A stretch of 6,288 nt of DNA from Methanobacteriota archaeon (lineage in GTDB: Archaea; Thermoplasmatota; Poseidoniia; Poseidoniales; Poseidoniaceae), in contig NZLM01000021.1 of the NCBI GenBank assembly GCA_002694245.1, positions 13,993-20,280 of the forward strand. Direction: 5' to 3'. The notes under the pieces were generated by a model that saw only the letters and a program-made list of their open reading frames with translations, was not told the origin of the DNA and made no database searches. Shown in pieces: positions 1-5,259 of the stretch. Position 1 is the stretch's first letter. Each line of letters opens with the position of its first letter. A program made the position numbers and the translations under genes.

Positions 1-983
1 AGACCAATTTAGAAAGATGGGAAAAAATGAATCACAAGGAAGGTTACAAACCTGGAGAGGCAGTTTTGCGAGTTAAAACTGATATGAAGCTGAAAAACCC
101 TGCATTACGTGACTGGCCTGCTGCTAGAATACAAACCAACCCTCACCCTAGAGTTGGCGATAAATGGAGGGTTTGGCCTTTACTTGATTTTCAATCCGCA
201 GTAGAGGACCACTTGCAGGGCGTTACCCATATTATTAGAGGCAAAGATTTGATGGACTCAACAAGAAAACAGACTCTCCTTTACGAACACTTCGGCTGGA
301 AATACCCAGAGACGATTTACTGGGGGAGAGTGAAGGTACATGAATTCGGAGCATTTTCAACTTCACAAATGAAAAAAGACATTGCAGCTAAAATCTATGA
401 CGGCTGGGACGACCCAAGGCTACCAACTCTTTCTTCACTAGCACGAAGAGGAATTCAACCAGAGTCATTGAGGTCGTTTTGGATAGAACTCGGGTTGACA
501 CAGAAGGATATCTCTGTCCCCCTATCCACTCTTTACTCACACAACACCAAAATTGTAGATCCTAAAGCACCAAGATTAGCATTTGTGAGGAATGCTATTG
601 CTCTGAAATTGAATGGTGAGTTTCCAAAGAATGGAGAAATCTCTTCACATTCAGACACAGAAATGAAACCTAGGAGATACAATATTGACCAAGGAGTATG
701 GATTGAAGAAGAAGATTCTGGCAAGCCGCTCCGTCTGAAGGACCTATGCGATGTTGATGAAAAAGGAAATGTTGAGAGCATAGACAGAAGTGACAAAAGG
801 CCAGTTGTACACTGGGTTGCTGGTGGAAAACCCTCGGTCTTGACAATTCCACTGGACAAAGAAATCATTACTGTCGAGGGCATTTTGGAAGACAATGATT
901 ACCAAATCGGAACTGTGGTTCAGTTGGAGCGAATTGGCTATGCGATAATCGAAGAAGATGGACTACTCATGGTCCACGACTGA
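1..983 (+). CDS. gltX: Glutamyl-tRNA synthetase, archaeal type, C-terminal part (5' end beyond the window)
   Basis: This is the C-terminal 326 residues of cytoplasmic glutamyl-tRNA synthetase, which charges tRNA-Glu (and tRNA-Gln in archaea that use the transamidation route). The frame is open from base 3 to the left edge and the residues before the ATG at 27 already fit the family (NLERWEKM), so that ATG is internal. Visible class I core blocks are GEAVLRVKTDM, NPALRDWPA, RVWPLLDFQSAVEDHL, HIIRGKDLMDS and WDDPRLPTL. The segment FSTSQMKK at 354-377 sits where the KMSKS loop lies and has the archaeal FSTS form. The HIGH motif is off the left edge. From about base 660 a beta-rich region (PRRYNIDQGVW, then GKPLRLKDL) matches the two-barrel anticodon-binding domain of the GlnRS-like archaeal enzymes. 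The frame is intact to its TGA stop, and its last 17 bases overlap the end of the opposing small gene. Confidence 0.96.
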   Translation, partial: TNLERWEKMNHKEGYKPGEAVLRVKTDMKLKNPALRDWPAARIQTNPHPRVGDKWRVWPLLDFQSAVEDHLQGVTHIIRGKDLMDSTRKQTLLYEHFGWKYPETIYWGRVKVHEFGAFSTSQMKKDIAAKIYDGWDDPRLPTLSSLARRGIQPESLRSFWIELGLTQKDISVPLSTLYSHNTKIVDPKAPRLAFVRNAIALKLNGEFPKNGEISSHSDTEMKPRRYNIDQGVWIEEEDSGKPLRLKDLCDVDEKGNVESIDRSDKRPVVHWVAGGKPSVLTIPLDKEIITVEGILEDNDYQIGTVVQLERIGYAIIEEDGLLMVHD

Positions 984-1233
984 CCATAACAGGTTCTCCA
1001 TCATCGGTGGTAATGATAAATTTCGGCTTCCAATTTGCTGCCATCTCAGGGGTAGGGTCGACCAGTATGTCAAGTTCACAAATCTGGCCGCAAGTTCCTG
1101 ACTTACCGAGCTCATCATTTGTGATAACCCCTATTATTGCCTCCTCGCCCCAGACAATCAAAATCTCACATGATTCAATTCTCTGAACCGCCTCTTCTAT
1201 GGAGTCATAACTACCAATTGAAGAAAATTCCAT
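967..1233 (-). CDS. Small acidic protein of unknown function, 88 residues
   Basis: I do not recognise a family. The protein begins with a predicted amphipathic helix (SIEEAVQRIES), then alternates hydrophobic strands (EILIVW, AIIGVI, LDILVD, KFIITT), giving a compact alpha/beta look with no signal peptide or membrane helix. Three cysteines lie at about residues 22, 48 and 52; C48 and C52 are spaced CGQIC, which alone is not a convincing metal site. Codon use is not obviously different from its neighbours and the acidic composition matches them. The gene starts at an ATG 75 bases from the ATG of the divergent 116-residue gene. It ends inside the last codons of gltX, so the two converge with a 17-base overlap. 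No Shine-Dalgarno sequence is visible, so a leaderless transcript is possible. It could be a chance frame, but without it 984-1308 would be empty. Confidence 0.6.
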   Translation of the reverse strand: MEFSSIGSYDSIEEAVQRIESCEILIVWGEEAIIGVITNDELGKSGTCGQICELDILVDPTPEMAANWKPKFIITTDDGEPVMVSRGP

Positions 1234-1308
1234 GGGATGTTTTATTCATAGCAAGTACTTCAATTATCTGATAGATGGTTTCAAGAATATTGGCTTATTC
1301 GCTACACT

Positions 1309-1659
1309 ATGGCAATCGAGAGGCTACTTACCGGAAACCTTGGTGCGCAGGTAAAAGAGCTAATGGCAACTGAAGACATAATGTTGGAGGCGGTTAGAGA
1401 TTTAGTAAAGGATGAGCTAAAAAGCTACATTCGACAAAAAGTGGATGCTGATGAGGAATTGAAAGAAGAACTCAAAGAAGCAATATCTTACTACTTCAAT
1501 GCAAAAGCCCGCTCTGTTTACGCCGAACTAAAGGCAAGTAGAGCCGCAGCAAAGCTAGGATTGCGAATACTTCCTGATGATCTGCAGGGGGAAGTTGGCG
1601 AAGCTCTTATTGGATTATTTGAAAAAGAACTTGGCAACCTGCTAGAGAAAGCACTTTGA
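1309..1659 (+). CDS. Helical protein of unknown function, 116 residues
   Basis: I do not recognise this gene. The product is almost entirely predicted alpha-helix and highly charged. An N-terminal helix (VKELMATEDIMLEAVRDLV) leads into a Lys/Glu-rich helix at about residues 35-60, then a helix rich in Ala and Lys (AKARSVYAELKASRAAAKLGL). A final amphipathic helix at about residues 93-115 ends in LLEKAL. There is no signal peptide, membrane segment, cysteine pair or nucleotide-binding loop, so it is probably a small soluble, possibly oligomeric protein. No Shine-Dalgarno sequence precedes the ATG, suggesting a leaderless message. The gene is divergent from the 88-residue gene and precedes the surface-protein gene by 72 bases on the same strand; the gap leaves open whether they are co-transcribed. 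Regular heptads are not clean enough to call a coiled coil. Confidence 0.8.
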   Translation: MAIERLLTGNLGAQVKELMATEDIMLEAVRDLVKDELKSYIRQKVDADEELKEELKEAISYYFNAKARSVYAELKASRAAAKLGLRILPDDLQGEVGEALIGLFEKELGNLLEKAL

Positions 1660-1731
1660 TTGTTTCATTGCTCATTCTTCCACAGTCTTGAATAAGTGCC
1701 TACAATCCGTTCTATCCGGGTGTAAGGGGCT

Positions 1732-3750
1732 ATGCGTGCAACCAAACCTGTCATACTGTGCGCAATAATGCTCCTTTCTTGTATGCCGTTTGCAAATGTC
1801 CAAGCAGCATCAGAGGAAATCTGCTGCGATTCAGGGCCAGTAGAATTACACCTACTTGGACCTGCGGGATCTGGTTCAATGTCACCCTTTGATTCTGCAC
1901 TTGCTGAGGAGTCAGAGGAAGTTCTGATATCTGATGCCATTGCTCAACAAAGAGAAATCGCAACATGGAAAATAGACCCTGCATGGGGCGGAAGTTACCC
2001 CTCATCCACATGGGATTTTTCTATCCAATATGAGGTTGCAAATGCAGGTGGTGCTTCAATAAATGCATCAGTAACAGTTGAAATCGGTGGCGATTCATAT
2101 ACAGGAACAACCGATCAATCCAACTCTTTTTTGCCAGCGGGATCAGGAAATCTGCAAATCGGAGTTAATGTCGACTCAGGAACAATACCTTCATCCACCA
2201 AAATTAGTGTAACATTAAGCGCATCTACAATAGTTTTCAGTGTCCCAGGAGGGGATGCTGGCCTCAAATTCACTTGGGGAGGAGTTGATGATGAATCAAC
2301 CATCACAGCCGATATACCACTTGTTGACCTACTAATCGACCAGCCAACTACAGAAGGTATGGAAGTTTACCTATCAATGGTCGTTGCATCTCCCTTTGGA
2401 CAGAGTACCTCTGCCCATGCTAACAGCTTAGGTTTGAGAGTTAACGGTGGTGAACTTACCAGTGACCCAATTGAGACTGGAAGCGGGGAAAATGTTCGTC
2501 TAACGTGGACGTGGGTATCCACTGTTGAAGGTGCACAGACCATCACGGTGGAGGGTTTCATACAAATTCAATCTGGAACACCTACCTTGTCTGGAATCGT
2601 TGAACTTAATGTAACGACATATGATACAGGACAGGGGAGCGGTGGTGGTTTCTACCCATCAGAGGAGCCACTTAGAACAGATGGAGGAGGAAGTCCGCTG
2701 ATTGCTAACATGCAAATGAGTCTTGATTACACGGATGGTTATCTAACTCTTGACAGAACAATCTCACTAACACTTGACGAAGAAATTGCGTATTGGATGC
2801 GGTGGGGCATGGACAATATTGGAAACGATGAGCCAGGATTATCACAACCTCTGAAAATTTTCAAATCTGGTTTGGTCACTGATGAAGAAAGAAGAAACAA
2901 AATCATTGATGGTGTTGAAATTAATGAATTTGAAAATCAAATGGTAAATCTTGCAGTTACATACATGAATGAAGGAATGGCTTTAGAATTAGAAGAGCTA
3001 ATAGGCAATGATGTCCAAAGTCTTGAAAGGATCTCATTTTCGATAGATCTTCAAGGTGAGAGAAGAGTCACTCCTCACCCACTTACGATGAAAATTTCAA
3101 CCTTAGAAGTTCTTGATCAAAATCGAGTCACAACAATTTTACGAAATTTCGTAATTGTACAACCTTCTCCAATATGGTCTAGTGTTGATATCAACATAGA
3201 CATAGACACGGCAATGATGGCTAGTCTGACAGGTGCAGAGATAAGCGGTGAAGATTCAATCGATCTAACACACAGAAGAACCCCAATTGGAGAATCAATC
3301 TCTATCTCTGTTGAAAATCTTAAACCAAGTGCAACATTTACTTTCAGCGCCATGCCTACTGCTAATCCTTTGAATGCTCCTCTAACGTTATCGATTGCTA
3401 CATTGGTTTTGATTATGGCAGGATTTTGGTTGTCCATGAAAATAACCAGTAACAAAAGGAGAAGCGCATTATGGCTTGAACTGATTTTGATTCCAGTAGT
3501 ACTTTTGGCTCTGTACTTAGCCTATCCACCGTTTACAGTAGGTGTAATTTCCGGAGTCGCCTCTGTAATGTGGATAATCACAGCCGTAGCTAGTCCAAAA
3601 AAGAAGACCTCAAAATCGTCAAAATCTGTTGCCAATTATCCTGTTATTGAATGCCCTGCATGTGGTACTCCAAACACAATTTCCACTGATGAAAGACCTG
3701 TTAGAATCCCTTGTGAAGGATGTGGCAGAGTATTGAAGATTGTAGAATGA
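1732..3750 (+). CDS. Secreted-ectodomain membrane protein with three C-terminal membrane helices and a cytoplasmic zinc ribbon
   Basis: No named family is recognised, but the layout is clear. Residues 1-25 form a Sec-type signal peptide: Arg/Lys at 2 and 5, a hydrophobic core from about 7 to 20, and a VQA cleavage site near 25. Residues about 40-300 are Ser/Thr/Gly-rich and strand-rich, like stacked Ig-like or CARDB-type beta domains, with possible N-glycosylation sequons at N111 and N293. A Gly-rich linker lies at about 301-321, and a second, more mixed ectodomain runs to about 548. Membrane helices are at about 551-569, 579-598 and 601-620. The basic loop 570-577 and the Lys-rich tail from 623 both map to the cytoplasm, giving outside N-terminus and inside C-terminus. 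The tail ends in a zinc ribbon, CPAC at 641-644 and CEGC at 661-664. The role is unknown; it could be an envelope or sensor protein. The ATG is chosen because the signal peptide follows it directly. Confidence 0.9.
   Translation: MRATKPVILCAIMLLSCMPFANVQAASEEICCDSGPVELHLLGPAGSGSMSPFDSALAEESEEVLISDAIAQQREIATWKIDPAWGGSYPSSTWDFSIQYEVANAGGASINASVTVEIGGDSYTGTTDQSNSFLPAGSGNLQIGVNVDSGTIPSSTKISVTLSASTIVFSVPGGDAGLKFTWGGVDDESTITADIPLVDLLIDQPTTEGMEVYLSMVVASPFGQSTSAHANSLGLRVNGGELTSDPIETGSGENVRLTWTWVSTVEGAQTITVEGFIQIQSGTPTLSGIVELNVTTYDTGQGSGGGFYPSEEPLRTDGGGSPLIANMQMSLDYTDGYLTLDRTISLTLDEEIAYWMRWGMDNIGNDEPGLSQPLKIFKSGLVTDEERRNKIIDGVEINEFENQMVNLAVTYMNEGMALELEELIGNDVQSLERISFSIDLQGERRVTPHPLTMKISTLEVLDQNRVTTILRNFVIVQPSPIWSSVDINIDIDTAMMASLTGAEISGEDSIDLTHRRTPIGESISISVENLKPSATFTFSAMPTANPLNAPLTLSIATLVLIMAGFWLSMKITSNKRRSALWLELILIPVVLLALYLAYPPFTVGVISGVASVMWIITAVASPKKKTSKSSKSVANYPVIECPACGTPNTISTDERPVRIPCEGCGRVLKIVE
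3133..3158. repeat. Inverted repeat inside the surface-protein gene
   Basis: The 14 bases at 3140-3153 (TACGAAATTTCGTA) are a perfect palindrome. Arms ACAAT at 3133-3137 and ATTGT at 3154-3158 extend it, with two unpaired T bases on the left side only. It lies within coding sequence (residues around 468-476) and does not interrupt the frame. A separate short palindrome, TTGTACAA, overlaps at 3155-3162. It may be chance in AT-rich DNA, an mRNA hairpin or a protein-binding site; nothing else in the window resembles it. Confidence 0.6.
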
Positions 3751-3775
3751 TGTCCACAACATCAATGGTATTTTG

Positions 3776-4672
3776 TCATACTAGTTTTCCTTGTGTGATT
3801 AAATGGTCTGTTATGGTACTCGAATGAATCTTAGCTGACTCAACATCTTCAGGCCAATTACTGTTCGTTTTGTACACCTGACTAGCAATATCCATACCTT
3901 CCCCAGGTATCATTAGCCTATGCCAGATTAACTCCTCAAGTCTCATTGTAGATATTCCGCTATTTCGCAAAACAGGTAATACTAATTCGCTAATTGCTGA
4001 ACTTCTCTGCTCAAAATCCATTTTTCCCCATCCTTTGGTTAACCTACTAAGCATGCGCACAGAAAATCCAGGAATCATATCTGTAATGGGGTCAGGAACT
4101 TCAGGTAGAGGGCATATGTCAATCGATCCCTCCTTATCCAAATGATCTCTAAGTAATGACAAAATTGGATCATAATTTACGTCAACCGATTGTCTTAACC
4201 AAGAACCACCAATTGCCATAGGCCTTTGTTTTCTAACTCTTGCACCTGTAGGACAAATTAATTCGGCCAATGCAGCACAGATAGCAGTACAATCTATCGC
4301 TCCTTGGTGACTTTTACTTGAAGAACCGATTTTAATTGGAACGGAAATCGGGAAAATTGTAATCACATTATTTGATACATCAATAGACGATTGCGATTCC
4401 ATAAAAGGACAGATGTGGATCACAAGTCCATCAACCTCTGGAATCTGTTCAACATGATCTCTTCCAACGAATTTCCGCGGAGATAGAACTCTTCTTCTGT
4501 AGTGAAGAGATGAATCAAGAAAAGATGCCTCTAGCTGGGCTAAAGCCAGAATCCCATCCAAGTCAGCAGGCGCCATTAGTTGGACTAATTCCGCATTTTT
4601 GATTTGACTAGAGATCTCCTCAAGGTCTTCTTTGATTGACTCAAAGATTGGAGATTGAAGTATACTGTTCAA
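3776..4672 (-). CDS. Degenerate RecJ/Cdc45-like DHH-family protein, probably not a nuclease
   Basis: The protein resembles the DHH domain of archaeal RecJ/Cdc45 homologues, which work with GINS and MCM at the replication fork. Residues 30-50 (VQLMAPADLDGILALAQLE) align with motif I, keeping D37, D39 and G40 but with Pro-Ala where His is usual. LVIHICPF at 83-90 occupies the motif II strand, without its Asp. VITIFPIS at 103-110 fits the strand that normally ends in DHH, with Phe-Pro-Ile in its place. GAIDCTAICAALAEL at 124-138 matches the helix after motif III, and PMAIGGSWLRQ at 151-161 matches motif IV without its Asp. Active archaeal RecJ/GAN proteins are much longer; at 298 residues this one seems to lack a DHHA1 domain. 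It lies 53 bases behind rps15, a linkage known in other archaea. The start is TTG at 4672, chosen for the AGGTGA before it and the in-frame stop 36 bases upstream. Family assignment is by eye and moderately sure. Confidence 0.7.
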   Translation of the reverse strand: MNSILQSPIFESIKEDLEEISSQIKNAELVQLMAPADLDGILALAQLEASFLDSSLHYRRRVLSPRKFVGRDHVEQIPEVDGLVIHICPFMESQSSIDVSNNVITIFPISVPIKIGSSSKSHQGAIDCTAICAALAELICPTGARVRKQRPMAIGGSWLRQSVDVNYDPILSLLRDHLDKEGSIDICPLPEVPDPITDMIPGFSVRMLSRLTKGWGKMDFEQRSSAISELVLPVLRNSGISTMRLEELIWHRLMIPGEGMDIASQVYKTNSNWPEDVESAKIHSSTITDHLITQGKLV

Positions 4673-4676
4673 TCCC

Positions 4677-4682
4677 TCACCT
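4677..4682 (-). promoter_or_regulatory. Ribosome binding site of the RecJ/Cdc45-like gene
   Basis: On the minus strand AGGTGA, complementary to the 3' end of archaeal 16S rRNA, lies four bases before the TTG at 4672. No ATG or GTG is available in this frame between the upstream in-frame stop and residue 33, so this site decides the start. It also suggests the gene is translated from a message with a leader, for example one shared with rps15. Confidence 0.55.
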
Positions 4683-4725
4683 AAAACATCAACAGAGGTG
4701 GAAGTTTTTCAAGTTGAGTGTATAA

Positions 4726-5187
4726 TTACTCAACCATCAAGCGTAGTTGGTCTCTCTTGTACTTCCAATCTGATGGAATCCTTCCTTCACCAATGTAGTA
4801 TTTTGCGAGGCGCCTAATCTTTGCTTCTGTTAATTCGAGCGCCCTCTTGTTGTGAACGTCTTTGTGATTCCCAGACCCAAGGTGATCGATTATTCCGACA
4901 GCCTTTCTCATTAGGTTCATCATATCTTCAGGGTATGAACCGCCAATCTCATTTTCAGCTAGTACTGCCGAGATTCTTTTTCCGCCTAATACCGACCTAA
5001 CATCTGGAACAGCGTGTTGGTCTCTTAGAATTGTACCAATTACTGCGGAGGAGTGGCCTGCTTTTCCAAGCTCGACGATTAGAGCTGTTACAGCCGCTGC
5101 ATCTGTGTTTGACCACTCTGGTAGTGATTCATTGTGTGGCTTAGTGGAACCGGACTTGCCTTTCCTCTTAGCGTACATACGTGCCAT
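4726..5187 (-). CDS. rps15: Small ribosomal subunit protein uS15, archaeal/eukaryal type
   Basis: This is uS15 (S15P in archaea, S13e in eukaryotes), which binds 16S rRNA in the central domain of the small subunit. The 153 residues match the long archaeal form rather than the roughly 89-residue bacterial one. Diagnostic segments in order are MARMYAKRKGKSGS at the N-terminus, IGTILRDQHAVPDVRSVLG at 50-68, YPEDMMNLMRKAV at 85-97, and the highly conserved NKRALELTEAKIRRLAKYY at 113-131 followed by IPSDWKYKRDQLRL. The frame extends upstream to an ATG at 5226, but the start at 5187 is preferred because family members begin with MARM and because a strong GGAGG lies eight bases before it. It follows arcS by 72 bases and precedes the RecJ/Cdc45-like gene by 53 bases on the same strand. 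Confidence 0.96.
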   Translation of the reverse strand: MARMYAKRKGKSGSTKPHNESLPEWSNTDAAAVTALIVELGKAGHSSAVIGTILRDQHAVPDVRSVLGGKRISAVLAENEIGGSYPEDMMNLMRKAVGIIDHLGSGNHKDVHNKRALELTEAKIRRLAKYYIGEGRIPSDWKYKRDQLRLMVE

Positions 5188-5195
5188 ATCAATTG

Positions 5196-5200
5196 CCTCC
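5196..5200 (-). promoter_or_regulatory. Ribosome binding site of rps15
   Basis: GGAGG on the minus strand lies eight bases before the ATG at 5187. It marks that ATG, not the in-frame ATG at 5226, as the start of uS15. No comparable site precedes the ATG at 5226. Confidence 0.7.
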
Positions 5201-5246
5201 GAGCATTCCGCCGACCTATCACCCATTCTTAACCACTACGCATGGC

Positions 5247-5258
5247 TAAAAATTCGAA
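5247..5258 (-). promoter_or_regulatory. Candidate archaeal BRE/TATA promoter for rps15
   Basis: Read on the minus strand, the segment TTCGAATTTTTA joins a CGAA-like TFB recognition element to a T/A-rich box, in the short gap after the arcS stop. A start of transcription about 25 bases downstream would fall near 5224 and give a leader of roughly 37 bases carrying the GGAGG site. The box is a poor match to the TTTAWATA consensus, so the call is tentative; transcription of rps15 through from arcS is the alternative. Confidence 0.3.
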
Positions 5259-5259
5259 A

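Noticed and set aside
533..895. Minus-strand open frame of 120 codons inside gltX
   Set aside because: It is antisense to the clearly conserved anticodon-binding region of GluRS and its Ser-rich product reflects the complement of that sequence.
1234..1308. Paired promoters in the divergent gap
   Set aside because: A/T-rich patches such as GAATATT and GAATAAAA (minus strand) exist but are too close to the start codons to fit a TATA box for a leaderless message.
1660..1731. Pyrimidine-rich stretch after the 116-residue gene as a terminator, and a GAATAAG box as a promoter for the surface protein
   Set aside because: The T runs are only two or three bases long, and the box lies about 40 bases before the ATG with no visible leader signal; neither rises above background.
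1774..1791. LLSC at residues 14-17 of the surface protein as a lipobox
   Set aside because: The second Leu does not fit the usual lipobox, only about 16 residues precede the Cys, and the VQA site a few residues later makes an ordinary signal peptidase site more likely. It is not excluded.
1665..2011. Two overlapping minus-strand open frames over the start of the surface-protein gene
   Set aside because: They are antisense to the signal peptide and first beta domain, lack start signals and show no protein-like motifs.
2881..2940. Possible EF-hand calcium loop around DGVEINEFE (residues 393-401) in the surface protein
   Set aside because: Taking G394 as position 6, the loop lacks the Asp/Asn ligand at position 3 and the Glu at position 12, so the pattern does not fit.
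3117..3455. Minus-strand open frame of 112 codons inside the surface-protein gene
   Set aside because: It lies wholly inside a well-supported gene in antisense, has no ribosome binding site, and its product has no recognisable features.
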